A DNA stretch of 64,000 bases. Origin: Gammaproteobacteria bacterium. GTDB taxonomy: Bacteria; Pseudomonadota; Gammaproteobacteria; Eutrophobiales; Eutrophobiaceae. Positions within the stretch are counted from its first letter, which is position 1, and every line of letters starts with the position of its first letter. The notes under the pieces were generated by a model. The model worked only from the letters and a program-made list of their open reading frames with translations. It had not been told where the DNA came from and did no database searches. The stretch lies in assembly GCA_003250975.1 (NCBI GenBank), contig QKIY01000028.1, positions 321,248-385,247 on the forward strand, in the 5' to 3' direction. Made by a program: the position numbers and the translations under genes. This document shows, piece by piece, positions 44,240 through 53,784 of this stretch.

Positions 44240-44506
44240 ATGATGCTTTCTATCAAGGTCATTCCTTCTTCATCAAGAGACTGTATCGCGGGCTGGCTTG
44301 AAAACACCCTGAAGGTCAAGGTGAGTGCACCGCCTGAAAAGGGCAGGGCTAACCTGTCAGTGCAACGGGTCATGGAAAATGCGCTCGGCTTGCCACGTGG
44401 TTCGGTATCCATAGTCAAGGGCAAGACATCAGTAAACAAGGTCATTGAAATCCCGTTACTCAGCGAAGCTGAGGTTTACAGTCGCTTGTCGGGGCCAGCC
44501 CAATAG
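44240..44506 (+). CDS. DUF167 family protein (YggU-like)
   Basis: 88-residue conserved hypothetical protein. LKVKVSAPPEKGRANLSVQRVM is the YggU signature, followed by GLPRGSVSIVKGKTSVNKVIEI. Structures exist for the family but the function is unknown. Confidence 0.92.
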   Translation: MMLSIKVIPSSSRDCIAGWLENTLKVKVSAPPEKGRANLSVQRVMENALGLPRGSVSIVKGKTSVNKVIEIPLLSEAEVYSRLSGPAQ

Positions 44507-44535
44507 CCGACTATATGCTTTTTTGCAGGTGGTAC

Positions 44536-44742
44536 TTACTCAAGCTCTATTGAGCCTTCTATCATTTCCTTTAACCCAAGCTCGCCAACTTCCAGCGTGA
44601 CCCTGGCGTCGAGCGATTCATTACCCTTTAACTTCCCTGATCGAATTGCCTCATCGACGTGCTTTTCGATCTCACGCTGGGAGGTAACTCCGACCTTCTT
44701 CAGAAACTTGCGTACCGTCATATTAAAGGTATCTTCTTTCAT
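44536..44742 (-). CDS. DUF6494 family small protein
   Basis: 68 residues, soluble, helical then strand-like: FNMTVRKFLKKVGVTSQREIEKHVDEAI, then LDARVTLEVGELGLKEMIEGSIELE. This matches the short DUF6494 family, common in proteobacteria and of unknown function. GGAGG stands just upstream of the ATG on the minus strand. Convergent with the DUF167 gene. Confidence 0.85.
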   Translation of the reverse strand: MKEDTFNMTVRKFLKKVGVTSQREIEKHVDEAIRSGKLKGNESLDARVTLEVGELGLKEMIEGSIELE

Positions 44743-44998
44743 GCATTCCTCCTCTTAATTCACCTGGCATACGGTTTATTATCCGGGCCCATCATGGAAG
44801 TTCCACAAAAGCCTTGCGAGCGGATCAATGCCGGTTATTCCTGACGGACTCCAGGGCTAATCTGGTTAAATTTTAACCGATTTTTTGCCGCTTAAGGACT
44901 GAGATCATAGCCGAGTCGCTACTATGGATGCAATAAATATGTCGCTAAAACAATAAGTTAAGAAATTTACCAATATTTTTCGAACTTTTTAAATAATG

Positions 44999-45042
44999 AT
45001 GTTGCATTGCACAAATCATTAGTCTATACTGCAATGCAACAT
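44999..45042. promoter_or_regulatory. Phasin promoter embedded in a perfect 13-bp inverted repeat
   Basis: ATGTTGCATTGCA at 44999-45011 and TGCAATGCAACAT at 45030-45042 are perfect reverse complements 18 bases apart. Between and within them is a sigma-70 promoter: -35 TTGCAT at 45002-45007, 17 bases, -10 TATACT at 45025-45030. A regulator bound to both arms would block RNA polymerase. The rest of the 332-bp gap (44743-45074) shows only a weak GGTTA/TAACC hairpin with a T run near 44864-44886. Confidence 0.72.
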
Positions 45043-45074
45043 TTAGTAATAAACCATTTTTTAGGAGATAAATC

Positions 45075-45386
45075 ATGAACGAACAGTTTGAAAAATTTGT
45101 TGCACCCTTACAGGAACTCAACTCCCTGTACGTTGAAAATGTTGAGAAGCTGGCCTCTATCCAGATCGAGGCACTGGAAGAAGGTATTAACACCGGTGTT
45201 GATTCTCTGAAGAAGGCTGTTTCTGTCAAGGACCTGGAAGGCGCCAAGAGCTACTTCGTTGGCCAGACTGAAGTTGCCAAGTCTGCAGTTGAGAGCGCAG
45301 TTGCCCGTGGCAAGTCTGTTGCTGAGATTGTTCAGGCTTATCCGGCCAGCGTTAAAAAGATCCTGGAAACAGCTATTGCTGCCTAA
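45075..45386 (+). CDS. Phasin family protein
   Basis: 103 residues, entirely helical and amphipathic. FEKFVAPLQELNSLYVENVEKLASIQIEAL and AKSYFVGQTEVAKSAVESAVARGKSVAEI fit the phasin_2 family, which coats polyhydroxyalkanoate granules. TTAGGAG precedes the ATG. No phaC, phaA or phaB is in the window, so it is an orphan phasin. Its promoter has an operator-like repeat and it ends with a strong terminator, the layout of a highly and conditionally expressed single gene. Confidence 0.85.
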   Translation: MNEQFEKFVAPLQELNSLYVENVEKLASIQIEALEEGINTGVDSLKKAVSVKDLEGAKSYFVGQTEVAKSAVESAVARGKSVAEIVQAYPASVKKILETAIAA

Positions 45387-45420
45387 TCCGGGTAGTGACC
45401 TTACTCCAAATGTCACGGGA

Positions 45421-45446
45421 AGCCGCCCACTGGGCGGCTTTTTTTT
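45421..45446 (+). terminator. Rho-independent terminator after the phasin gene
   Basis: AGCCGCCC, ACT, GGGCGGCT followed by seven T. It is very strong and matches a highly expressed single gene. Confidence 0.93.
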
Positions 45447-45475
45447 GCCCTAGTTTCTTGGACAATGTGAAGGGG

Positions 45476-46357
45476 TTAACGAATCCTGTAAGCGAGCAAT
45501 TTATCGTTCATCATCATGGGCAACAGAATCAACTTTTGATCCAGCAACACTTCATGATCAGCCATGCCCTGTTCCAGTTGCAAAATCAGCCAGGGATTAC
45601 CCGCGTTATCGATATGAAACAACCTGCCAGCCATCCAGTCAGTGACGTAATACCCTCCCATTCCGTCGCCCTCGACTCCATCAAGATTACCGATAGAGGA
45701 ACCATCTCCCATTGATGAAATCGCCTTGCTACTGATTGTAACCGACAGCATATGTCCCGGGATCTCTGTGGCGAATCCTTCTTTCATGATACCCCATGCC
45801 CCGACGATGAGTTGGTCATCCTGAACCAACAGGCCGTTGGGATTTAACAGATCCGGGCTTTCCAGCCAGATGTTGAATTTTCCCCGATGCAACCGGTGAA
45901 TGCGGTTGAGTATCATATCAGAGACATAGATATCACCGTTTGCAGCGGCGGCTACATCGTTAAGAAACTTTGCATCTTCAACGGTATATTGGTTGGTGAT
46001 CCTGGCACTCTGGATATCGATCTCAACCAGCGTATCGATATCGGCGACATAGAGTTTGTTGCCACTGATGGCAAGGCCCTTGGGTGCGTCGAATCCGGTT
46101 ATCCACTGCTGTTCAAGAATCTCACCATCGAGTGACAACTTTGCGATATAACCATTACCGTCCTTTTCGTTTGGTGTCCCATTGACATTGGATACATACA
46201 GGGCATTAGTGTTTCTATGGTAGATCACCGATTCCGGATTATTGAGGCCGCCCGTTTCCCATACCAGATCTAGAGGCGGCCCACCTGCCATGAGGGCCGA
46301 AGCCGCAAGAATCATCAGAAGATTTGAGAAAAGTTTTGCAGCGGATCGGTTTTGCAT
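45476..46357 (-). CDS. SMP-30/gluconolactonase-like exported beta-propeller
   Basis: 293 residues from ATG at 46357, which has GGAG eight bases upstream; the frame extends to 46381 but overlaps trpC. A signal peptide covers about residues 1-24. Repeats such as NNPESVIYHRNTNALYVSNV, APKGLAISGNKLYVADID and FLNDVAAAANGDIYVSD belong to the six-bladed SMP-30/strictosidine-synthase-like propeller. Lactonase activity is not certain. It follows trpC but is unlikely to belong to tryptophan synthesis. Confidence 0.82.
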   Translation of the reverse strand: MQNRSAAKLFSNLLMILAASALMAGGPPLDLVWETGGLNNPESVIYHRNTNALYVSNVNGTPNEKDGNGYIAKLSLDGEILEQQWITGFDAPKGLAISGNKLYVADIDTLVEIDIQSARITNQYTVEDAKFLNDVAAAANGDIYVSDMILNRIHRLHRGKFNIWLESPDLLNPNGLLVQDDQLIVGAWGIMKEGFATEIPGHMLSVTISSKAISSMGDGSSIGNLDGVEGDGMGGYYVTDWMAGRLFHIDNAGNPWLILQLEQGMADHEVLLDQKLILLPMMMNDKLLAYRIR

Positions 46358-46373
46358 AGTAAATACTCCGTGG

Positions 46374-47171
46374 TTAATCAAATAATGCCTTGAGTTGTTT
46401 GCCAGGATCCGGCGCGCTCATGAAGGCCTCTCCAACCAAAAAGACGTTGACATTGTGTTTACGCATCAGGGCAACATCCTCCCTGCTGTGAATTCCGCTC
46501 TCGGTAATCACCGTCCGATCTGGAAATACGTCTGGAAGTAATCTGATAGTGGTATTTATATCAGTCTCAAAGGTATGCAGGTTACGGTTATTGATCCCTA
46601 TCAATGGCAACCTAAGGACCAGTGCCCGTTCCAGTTCCTCGCGGTTATGGACCTCCAGTAATACATCCATGCCCAGTTCTGTTGCGAGTCCTGCCAGTTC
46701 ATGCAGGTTAGTGTCATCCAGTGCGGAAATGATCAGCAGGATACAATCGGCTCCCAGGAGGCGTGATTCATAGATCTGGTATGGTTCGATCATGAAGTCC
46801 TTACGCAGCACAGGCAGTTCACAAGCACTGCGCGCCTGTTTCAGGTACTCGTCATCCCCCTGAAAAAATTCTTTGTCAGTAAGTACTGACAAACAGGCGG
46901 CGCCAGCTTTGGCATAGCTCTTAGCGATAGCTACCGGGTCAAAGTCCTCGCGGATCACGCCCTTGCTGGGGGAGGCCCTTTTTATCTCGGCAATCACCGC
47001 GGGCCTTCCGGTGCTGAGGACCCGTTGCAACTCCTTTTCAAAACCGCGTACCGGGGAGCAATCCTTTATCGCGGTAACAACCTCGGACTCGGGCCTTGCC
47101 TGTTTACGTGTCTCGACTTCCTCTTTCTTGTGCGCGAGGATCCGTTTGAGTATATCTGCTGTATCTTGCAT
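46374..47171 (-). CDS. trpC: Indole-3-glycerol phosphate synthase
   Basis: 265-residue TIM barrel of tryptophan synthesis. [21 protein letters not shown] has the catalytic Lys and phosphate-binding residues. [28 protein letters not shown] and [13 protein letters not shown] are the other conserved strands. It is the unfused monofunctional form. It starts nine bases after the trpD stop. Confidence 0.97.
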   Translation of the reverse strand: MQDTADILKRILAHKKEEVETRKQARPESEVVTAIKDCSPVRGFEKELQRVLSTGRPAVIAEIKRASPSKGVIREDFDPVAIAKSYAKAGAACLSVLTDKEFFQGDDEYLKQARSACELPVLRKDFMIEPYQIYESRLLGADCILLIISALDDTNLHELAGLATELGMDVLLEVHNREELERALVLRLPLIGINNRNLHTFETDINTTIRLLPDVFPDRTVITESGIHSREDVALMRKHNVNVFLVGEAFMSAPDPGKQLKALFD

Positions 47172-47180
47172 GGCCGTAAT

Positions 47181-48209
47181 TTAAAAAGAATTGGACAGGC
47201 TGATGAGTAATTCCAGTTTGGATTTTGCGGCACCTTCTTCGATGGATCGCTTCGCCAACGCTACGCCTTCTACCAGGCTGCCGGCTACGCCGGCTGTATA
47301 GATCGCCGCACCGGCATTCATGATGACAATATCACGCGCGGGACCGGGTTTATTGTCGAGTACTCCCTGCATCATGTGCAGGCTGTCGTTTACACCCTCG
47401 ACTGCCAGTTTGGTAATGTCTTGCAGGGGGAGGCCAAATTCTTCCGGTGAAACAGTATAGGTTTTTATCGTACCGTTGTTTAATTCACAGATATCGGTTG
47501 GTGCAGAGATACTGATTTCGTCCATACCGTCGTGTGAATGTACAACAAGGACATGCTTACTGCCGAGTTGCTGGAGTACCCGAGCCAGTTTTTCAAGCCA
47601 CTCAGAACCGAATACCCCCAGTACCTGGTTCGGCGCACCGGCCGGATTGGTCAACGGACCCAGCAGGTTGAACAGGGTTCTGACACCCAGTTCTTTGCGC
47701 GGGCCGATAGCATGTTTCATGGCGCTGTGATGCATAGGCGCGAACATGAAACCAATGCCGATACTGTCAATAGACTCCGCAATCTGATCTGGCTCCAGGT
47801 CCAGCCTGATCCCTGCAGCTTCGAGAATATCAGCACTGCCACATTTGCTGGATACGGATCGGTTACCATGCTTTGCAACGCGCGCACCAGCACCGGCAGC
47901 AACGAAAGCCGACGTAGTCGAGATATTAAAAGTGTTCGTGCAATCACCACCTGTTCCGCAGGTATCCACAAGATGCTCAACATCAACTTCCACGCGTGTT
48001 GACAACTGCCGCATTACGGCTGCCGCAGCGGCAATTTCGTCAATAGTTTCGCCCTTCATACGCAGTGCGATCAAAAACCCCGCGATCTGTGCAGGGGTAC
48101 ATTCCCCCGTCATGATGGCGTGCATAATCTGTTGCATTTCATTGCCTTTAAGATCTTTTCTTTCCAGCAGGCGCTGAAGTCCGGTTTGAATATCCATATG
48201 TCGATTCAA
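47181..48209 (-). CDS. trpD: Anthranilate phosphoribosyltransferase
   Basis: 342 residues. [27 protein letters not shown] is the PRPP-binding region. [19 protein letters not shown] and [17 protein letters not shown] are the anthranilate-site blocks. Stand-alone enzyme, not fused to trpG. Four bases separate it from the trpG stop. Confidence 0.97.
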   Translation of the reverse strand: MNRHMDIQTGLQRLLERKDLKGNEMQQIMHAIMTGECTPAQIAGFLIALRMKGETIDEIAAAAAVMRQLSTRVEVDVEHLVDTCGTGGDCTNTFNISTTSAFVAAGAGARVAKHGNRSVSSKCGSADILEAAGIRLDLEPDQIAESIDSIGIGFMFAPMHHSAMKHAIGPRKELGVRTLFNLLGPLTNPAGAPNQVLGVFGSEWLEKLARVLQQLGSKHVLVVHSHDGMDEISISAPTDICELNNGTIKTYTVSPEEFGLPLQDITKLAVEGVNDSLHMMQGVLDNKPGPARDIVIMNAGAAIYTAGVAGSLVEGVALAKRSIEEGAAKSKLELLISLSNSF

Positions 48210-48213
48210 TACA

Positions 48214-48795
48214 TTAATTTATCTTCAGGAAATTACTTAGCAGTTCATGGCCGTAGGAAGTCAAAATGGATTCGGGATGAAACTGAACGCCGGATATGGA
48301 ATATTCCTTATGATGCACTCCCATGATCTCATCCATGTTGCCATTCTCATCAAGGGTCCAGGCAGTAATCTCCAGACAATCGGGCAGGGTCTCTTTCTCA
48401 ATGACCAGTGAATGGTAGCGTGTGGCGATGAACGGCATGTCAAGATTGGTGAATACATCTGCGCCGGTATGGTAAATTTCAGATGTCTTGCCATGCATGA
48501 TCCGGTTGGCATGGACAATGCGGCCGCCAAATGCCTGGCCAATGCATTGATGACCGAGACAGACCCCTAGGACAGGGACCCTGCCTTTGAAGTGTTCAAT
48601 CACATCCAGCGAGATACCTGCTTCATTCGGTGTGCAGGGACCAGGTGAGATGACTATGTGGCCGGGTGAGAGTTTGCTTATTTCATCCAGCGTGATCTGA
48701 TCATTACGATAGACACGCACGTCCTGTCCCAACTCTCCGAAATACTGCACCAGGTTGTAGGTAAAGGAATCGTAATTATCGATCATTAATAACAT
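48214..48795 (-). CDS. trpG: Anthranilate synthase component II, glutamine amidotransferase
   Basis: 193-residue class I amidotransferase. [15 protein letters not shown] has the nucleophilic Cys, and [10 protein letters not shown] has His and Glu of the triad. [14 protein letters not shown] and MHGKTSEI match TrpG/PabA. It can serve both tryptophan and folate synthesis. It lies 12 bp after trpE. Confidence 0.97.
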   Translation of the reverse strand: MLLMIDNYDSFTYNLVQYFGELGQDVRVYRNDQITLDEISKLSPGHIVISPGPCTPNEAGISLDVIEHFKGRVPVLGVCLGHQCIGQAFGGRIVHANRIMHGKTSEIYHTGADVFTNLDMPFIATRYHSLVIEKETLPDCLEITAWTLDENGNMDEIMGVHHKEYSISGVQFHPESILTSYGHELLSNFLKIN

Positions 48796-48807
48796 AGTTC
48801 GATTTTG

Positions 48808-50292
48808 CTATGCCTTGTTAGTGTAATCCAGGCCATTCTCTGCCAAGCTTACGGCCCGGAATATGGCTCTTCCCTTGTTCATGGTCTCGTCCCATTCATT
48901 TCGCGGGACGGAATCCGCCACTATACCTGCGCCGGCTTGGATATGCAGGGTATTTCCCTTGATGACAGCGGTGCGAATGGCGATGGCAGTATCCATATTG
49001 CCTGACCAGGACAAGTATCCGACTGCGCCGGCATACACGCCTCGCTTTACCGGTTCAAGTTCGTTGATGATCTCCATGGCTCGAATCTTGGGTGCACCGG
49101 ATACCGTCCCCGCCGGAAAGGTTGCGCGCAGGACATCCATGGCAGATTGCTTGCCGTTCAATTTGCCGATGACGTTCGATACGATGTGCATCACATGCGA
49201 GTAGCGCTCTATGATCATCTTGTCCGTCACAGAGACACTGCCGATCCCGGCTACCCTGCCGACATCGTTACGGCCGAGGTCGATTAGCATCAAGTGCTCC
49301 GCCAGCTCCTTGGGATCCTGGAGCAGGTCCTGTTCCAGAGCCTTGTCTTCCTTTTCTGTCTTGCCCCGCGGCCTTGTCCCGGCAATGGGCCTTACGGTAA
49401 CCATGCCGTCCTCGAGACGTACCAGTATCTCGGGCGAGGACCCCACGATCTGGAAGTCATCCAGATGCATGTAGAACATGTATGGCGAAGGGTTCAGGCA
49501 ACGAAGTGCGCGGTACAGGTTGATCGGCGGGGCAGTGAAGGGAATAGACAGGCGTTGTGACAGAACGACCTGCATAACATCACCATCAACAATATAGTCC
49601 TTGATCCGGTTAACGGCCTTCTCGAATCTTGATTGTGTAAACCCGGAAATGAAGTCTCCCTCGTTTACCTCGTGAGGCGGATGGGCATGATGTTCTATTG
49701 AACTGTTGTTGAGTTTCTCAATAATGCTATCCAGAGTCTGTTCGGCCTGAACATAGGCATTTTCCTGTTCCGCATCGGCATGGACGATGATATAGAGCTT
49801 GCCAGCAAGGTTATCAAATACCACGAGCTGGTCGGAGACCATTAGCAGAATATCCGGGCACTTCAGAGGGTCTTCCTTCTCATAGTTCAGCCTGGGCTCG
49901 ATATAGCGGATGGTGTCATAACCAAAATAACCGACTAGGCCACCGGCAAAGCGCGGGATTCCAGGGAGCAAGGGGACTCGGAATTGCTGCAAATACTCTT
50001 CAATTGCTTGTAAAGGATCGGTGGTTTCCAGTTGCCGTATAACCTCTCCATTCTTCTCGATAGTCAATAGTTTCCCATATACCTTGACGAGCGTATTCGA
50101 GGTCAGGCCGATGATAGAGTACCGACCCCATTTCTCGCCGCCCTGTACCGATTCGAACAGGTAGGTGTAAGGAGAATTGGCCAGCTTCATATAGGCGCTC
50201 AGGGGCGTTTCGAGGTCGGCCAGTACTTCGCGCATGAACGGGATACGGTTGTAGTTTTCACCTACGAGTTGATTGTAGAGTTCGGGTGTCAT
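48808..50292 (-). CDS. trpE: Anthranilate synthase component I
   Basis: 494 residues. The tryptophan feedback site is visible as [19 protein letters not shown] (the LLES-type motif). The chorismate site contains [34 protein letters not shown] and [16 protein letters not shown]. Its ATG overlaps the gph stop by four bases. With rpe-gph before it, this is the conserved proteobacterial rpe-gph-trpE-trpG-trpD-trpC run. No trp-codon leader peptide is seen, so enzyme-level feedback may be the main control. Confidence 0.97.
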   Translation of the reverse strand: MTPELYNQLVGENYNRIPFMREVLADLETPLSAYMKLANSPYTYLFESVQGGEKWGRYSIIGLTSNTLVKVYGKLLTIEKNGEVIRQLETTDPLQAIEEYLQQFRVPLLPGIPRFAGGLVGYFGYDTIRYIEPRLNYEKEDPLKCPDILLMVSDQLVVFDNLAGKLYIIVHADAEQENAYVQAEQTLDSIIEKLNNSSIEHHAHPPHEVNEGDFISGFTQSRFEKAVNRIKDYIVDGDVMQVVLSQRLSIPFTAPPINLYRALRCLNPSPYMFYMHLDDFQIVGSSPEILVRLEDGMVTVRPIAGTRPRGKTEKEDKALEQDLLQDPKELAEHLMLIDLGRNDVGRVAGIGSVSVTDKMIIERYSHVMHIVSNVIGKLNGKQSAMDVLRATFPAGTVSGAPKIRAMEIINELEPVKRGVYAGAVGYLSWSGNMDTAIAIRTAVIKGNTLHIQAGAGIVADSVPRNEWDETMNKGRAIFRAVSLAENGLDYTNKA

Positions 50293-50972
50293 GCGTTGCA
50301 GGGTTCCATCATTGAAGGGAGTTCTGACAGCGAGTCAGCGACTGCATCCGGATTATTCTCGCGTATATCATGGCCGTGGTTATAACCATAAGTGACGGCC
50401 AGTGATTGGAAGCCGGCGGCTCGAGCGGCCTTTATATCACTGGCGGAATCTCCAACCATTAGGCAATTTGCCGGTTCGACACCAAAAAAGTCTGCGGCAT
50501 GCAGCAATGGCAATGGGTCGGGCTTGCTTTTGGCAAGGGTGTCACCACAGATAATAATGCCGAAATGTTTATCAATGCCGAGTGTCTTTAGAACAATATA
50601 GGTAAACTTCTCATGCTTGTTGGTAACGCAGCCCATTTTGTACTTTTTATCCCGCAGGTAATTAAGGCAGTCTTCTGCACCTTCATAGATATACGTTCTC
50701 CTGCATGCATTTTCCAGGTAAATGTCGGAGAAGATTGAAAAGGCCTTTTCATACAGGTCGGGATCGGGTTCGGCATCCATTTCACCGGTAAGGGCCCGTT
50801 TGACGAGCCGGCGGATTCCGTTGCCTATCCACAGCCTGACCTTTTCCTCGCCACAGGTGGGGTGCCCAAGTTTTTCCATTGTGGTATCGAGGGAATAAGT
50901 CAGATCTGGGACCGAGTCGACCAGTGTGCCATCCAGGTCAAACAGGATCATTTCCGGGAGATTTAATGCCAT
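50289..50972 (-). CDS. gph: Phosphoglycolate phosphatase
   Basis: HAD-family phosphatase, 227 residues from ATG at 50972; longer reading (to 51242) would run inside rpe and is rejected. [16 protein letters not shown] is the catalytic DxD motif, and [10 protein letters not shown] and [17 protein letters not shown] complete the HAD site. It removes 2-phosphoglycolate arising from DNA repair or, in autotrophs, RuBisCO oxygenation. Coupled with trpE by ATGA overlap. Confidence 0.95.
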   Translation of the reverse strand: MALNLPEMILFDLDGTLVDSVPDLTYSLDTTMEKLGHPTCGEEKVRLWIGNGIRRLVKRALTGEMDAEPDPDLYEKAFSIFSDIYLENACRRTYIYEGAEDCLNYLRDKKYKMGCVTNKHEKFTYIVLKTLGIDKHFGIIICGDTLAKSKPDPLPLLHAADFFGVEPANCLMVGDSASDIKAARAAGFQSLAVTYGYNHGHDIRENNPDAVADSLSELPSMMEPCNA

Positions 50973-51000
50973 GCTTTGCTCGTTAAAGAAAAAGCTATTT

Positions 51001-51675
51001 TTAGATCCGGGCCTTGGCCAGTTCTTCCCGCATCTTGCGGATGGTTGCCTTGTAGTCCTTGCTGCCGAAGATTGCTGAGCCCGCCACGAAGATATCAGCG
51101 CCGGCCTCGGCGATACTGCGAATATTATCAACCTTGACTCCGCCGTCGATCTCCAGACGGATATCCGGATTGAACTGGTCAATAATTTTGCGAGCCTCCC
51201 AGAGCTTATCAAGACTGGAGGGAATAAAGGATTGTCCGCCAAACCCGGGGTTTACCGACATGAGCAGGATCATGTCCAGCTTGTCGAGCACATGATCAAG
51301 ATAATCCAGGGGCGTAGCCGGGTTGAAGACCAGGCCAGCCTTGCAGCCATTGTCACGGATAATCTGCAGGGTCCTGTCGATATGTTCAGAGGCCTCCGGA
51401 TGAAAGGTAATGTAACTTGCGCCGGCCCTGGCGAAGTCCGGGATAATCCTGTCTACGGGCTTGATCATCAGGTGTACATCCAGTGGCGCAGAGATGCCGT
51501 AATCCCGCAGCGCCTGTACCACAACCGGGCCAAAAGTCAGGTTGGGGACATAATGATTGTCCATAACGTCCACATGGACGATGTCAGCCCCGGCCGCAAG
51601 TACTTTGCTCGTATCCTCACCCAACCTGGCCATATTGGCTGACAGGATGGATGGCGCAATCAGGAAATCTGTCAT
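51001..51675 (-). CDS. rpe: Ribulose-phosphate 3-epimerase
   Basis: 224-residue TIM barrel of the pentose phosphate or Calvin cycle. [46 protein letters not shown] and LEIDGGV carry the metal and catalytic residues. It is first of the rpe-gph-trpEGDC unit. The ribosome-binding AGGTG upstream of its ATG can pair with CACCT three bases earlier, a possible short hairpin (51686-51698). Confidence 0.96.
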   Translation of the reverse strand: MTDFLIAPSILSANMARLGEDTSKVLAAGADIVHVDVMDNHYVPNLTFGPVVVQALRDYGISAPLDVHLMIKPVDRIIPDFARAGASYITFHPEASEHIDRTLQIIRDNGCKAGLVFNPATPLDYLDHVLDKLDMILLMSVNPGFGGQSFIPSSLDKLWEARKIIDQFNPDIRLEIDGGVKVDNIRSIAEAGADIFVAGSAIFGSKDYKATIRKMREELAKARI

Positions 51676-51784
51676 AAAAAATCAGCACCTTACAGGTGAA
51701 ATATTTGTGCCCGCACTTTACCCGATCATGTCCCTGATCGCTACTTGCCTGGTGTTCGGGATAACGATTTTTTATTATTAATTC

Positions 51785-52636
51785 ATGTGGTATTCAAATT
51801 TAACCTCTGTAGCTTGCCTGTTGTGGCTGATCCTGTTTACATCGGCACATGCTGCCGTGGTTTTCGATCATGCCAGGGAACGCCTGATCGGTGATCGTCT
51901 CCAGCGCGACCTGGCCTATGGTGACATGGTCTGGCTGGAGGCGGGGGAGGAAGGGGAGACCTTCCCCGCACTGATGACTTATCCGCGGTTTGGCAAGGAA
52001 GAGCACAGGGCTGTGATCTTGGTGCACGGGATGGGCGGTCATCCCGACTGGCCGGATGTCATATCCCCGCTTCGGGCCTTCATGTATGAAAATGGCTACC
52101 CGACACTTTCTCTGCAGATGCCGATATTGTCTCAAACTACGCCCCCTGCTGATTATGGCGAGACAATCCCGGCCGCGATACAAAGGATTGGTCGGGGCAT
52201 CCTGTTCCTGAAGGAAAACGGCTATACCGGTGTGTACATAGTAGGTTATGGATTTGGCGCGGCGACAGTTGCTGCTTATATTACGGATAAAGACTCATCC
52301 GGGGTAAACGCCTTTGTTGCCATCAGCATCCTCGCACAGAAATTCCTCAATCCAAGGCCGGATATCTATCGTTACTTGCAGTCCATCAGCATTCCGGTGC
52401 TGGATATATTTGCCGAGTATGACCTTAAGAGTATCGTCGAAACCGCGTCCGCCAGACGCAAGGCAGCCGGTAAAAATAAAAGTTCACGTTATTCACAAAT
52501 TGAAGTGACCGGTGCAAGGCAATCCTATAGCAAAAGCACCGATAGACTAACAGCTTATATTGCCGACTGGCTAAGGAGCGTGGAATTCGCTGCAAGGCTG
52601 AACCAGGTTGAGTCGGGGAAAAGGACCACTGAATAA
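51785..52636 (+). CDS. Exported alpha/beta-hydrolase-fold protein (DUF3530-like)
   Basis: 283 residues with a signal peptide (cleavage near AHA-A, residue 23). VILVHGMGGHPDWPDVISPLRAF is the oxyanion region. The nucleophile elbow reads VGYGFGAAT, where Gly stands where hydrolases have Ser (GxSxG). The C-terminal part includes ISIPVLDIFAEYDLKSI. The family is of unknown function in gammaproteobacteria. Either the protein is not a serine hydrolase or it uses another residue. Confidence 0.78.
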   Translation: MWYSNLTSVACLLWLILFTSAHAAVVFDHARERLIGDRLQRDLAYGDMVWLEAGEEGETFPALMTYPRFGKEEHRAVILVHGMGGHPDWPDVISPLRAFMYENGYPTLSLQMPILSQTTPPADYGETIPAAIQRIGRGILFLKENGYTGVYIVGYGFGAATVAAYITDKDSSGVNAFVAISILAQKFLNPRPDIYRYLQSISIPVLDIFAEYDLKSIVETASARRKAAGKNKSSRYSQIEVTGARQSYSKSTDRLTAYIADWLRSVEFAARLNQVESGKRTTE

Positions 52637-52711
52637 AAATTGTTATATTATCCGGAAAAGATCAGGCATTAGAATACAATTACAAGAAGTTATTTTCAGA
52701 GAGGGGAAACT

Positions 52712-53080
52712 ATGAACCAGGAAGTAGAGACAATCGAAGGCCCAGACAAGGATGAACGCACTTGGGGCATGCTTTGTCATTTGGTCGCGTTTTCAGGTTT
52801 TATCGTGCCGTTCGGCACCATTATCGGGCCATTGGTTATCTGGCTTATCAAAAAGGACGAGATGCCATTTGTCGATGACCAGGGCAAGGAGTCTCTCAAT
52901 TTCCAGCTTACGATGCTGATTGCATTTGTCGTCGCAGGATTACTTTGCATAGTGCTAATTGGCTTCCTTTTGCTACCCATATTGGTGGTATATGTGATCG
53001 TGGTACTGATCATTGCCTCCATAAAGTCTAATGACGGCGTGAAATACCGTTATCCATACACCATCAGGTTTATTAAGTAA
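52712..53080 (+). CDS. DUF4870 (Tic20-like) small membrane protein
   Basis: 122 residues with three or so hydrophobic segments. The conserved pattern ERTWGMLCHLVAFSGFIVPFG, GPLVIWLIKKDEMPFVDDQGKESLNFQ and the C-terminal YPYTIRFIK define DUF4870. Function is unknown. AGAGAGG precedes the ATG. It appears monocistronic. Confidence 0.9.
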   Translation: MNQEVETIEGPDKDERTWGMLCHLVAFSGFIVPFGTIIGPLVIWLIKKDEMPFVDDQGKESLNFQLTMLIAFVVAGLLCIVLIGFLLLPILVVYVIVVLIIASIKSNDGVKYRYPYTIRFIK

Positions 53081-53450
53081 CACAAAAATGTAACAAACTT
53101 TGACTGTAGTCGCCTGAATGAAACAGGCACAAGGAACGACTCATAAGGTAAAGGACTGACAAAGTTCAATTTAGCGCAAAGGCCTCGAGTGTCCACCTGG
53201 GGACAGATTCCACAGTTTTTTACACTACGCCTTTCTGAAAGACGTTTCGGTCCGCTTGCGGAGTGATCTTGTCTGCCCTAATAAGTGCTATTGCACCGCA
53301 TAATACATCGACTGATTCACGGTACACACTCTGTCAAACATTGCACAACCTGCTAGTCTTTATATAACACCTGATAAAATCCGTTCCGGCTTCAGGGCAG
53401 AAGCGGCGTAGTTATAGCGGGCATGGATACCAAACAGGAGGGATATGTGT
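53081..53450. other. Non-coding gap before the small unknown gene
   Basis: No supported gene. It contains a GCCTG-AATGAAA-CAGGC hairpin near 53113-53129, TGTCC-to-GGACA pairing near 53192-53206, and a promoter-like TTGCAC (53341-53346), 16 bases, TATAAC (53363-53368) facing the gene at 53451. Nothing else is evident. Confidence 0.45.
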
Positions 53451-53738
53451 ATGCCGTATCATTATCCTACACCCTGCGAGGCGGGTGTTGATATCCCGCC
53501 GCAGGTGCGCGAACAACTCTTCAACGCGGGATTCCGCCATGGGCTTGAAGGCGGCTCGCTCGAACAAACTGACTGCTTGCGGTTTTCATTCCGGATGGGG
53601 GTCAGGGCCGCAAAACTCTATCTGCGCCGGGTCCGGCGTTCTCAGGGAATCATCGAGTTTCCACAACGCTGGAAATTCCGGATACGGGCTGGCAGCTACC
53701 CGATTCGCGAGTATAAACGCGCCGTATCATCACATTGA
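53451..53738 (+). CDS. Small basic conserved-looking unknown protein
   Basis: 95 residues from ATG at 53451, about eight bases after AGGAGGG; an ATG at 53445 is too close to that site. It reads MPYHYPTPCEAGVDIPPQV, then REQLFNAGFRHGLEGGSL, DCLRFSFRMGVRAAKLYLRRVRRSQG and a basic C-terminus. Arg-rich, no signal peptide or membrane segment. A good ribosome-binding site and promoter-like hexamers support reality. I do not recognise the family; a nucleic-acid-binding role would only be a guess. Confidence 0.65.
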   Translation: MPYHYPTPCEAGVDIPPQVREQLFNAGFRHGLEGGSLEQTDCLRFSFRMGVRAAKLYLRRVRRSQGIIEFPQRWKFRIRAGSYPIREYKRAVSSH

Positions 53739-53784
53739 TTATTACCATACCTGTATTACAAGAATGGTGACAGACTGACTGTAA

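Noticed and set aside
44864..44886. GGTTA/TAACC hairpin with T run as a plus-strand terminator for a further small RNA
   Set aside because: Only five AT-rich pairs and no promoter; may be a weak terminator of DUF167 read-through.
53190..53215. TGGGGACAGATT string, resembling REP sequences tied to REP-associated transposases
   Set aside because: Single imperfect copy, no transposase and no second copy seen in the window.
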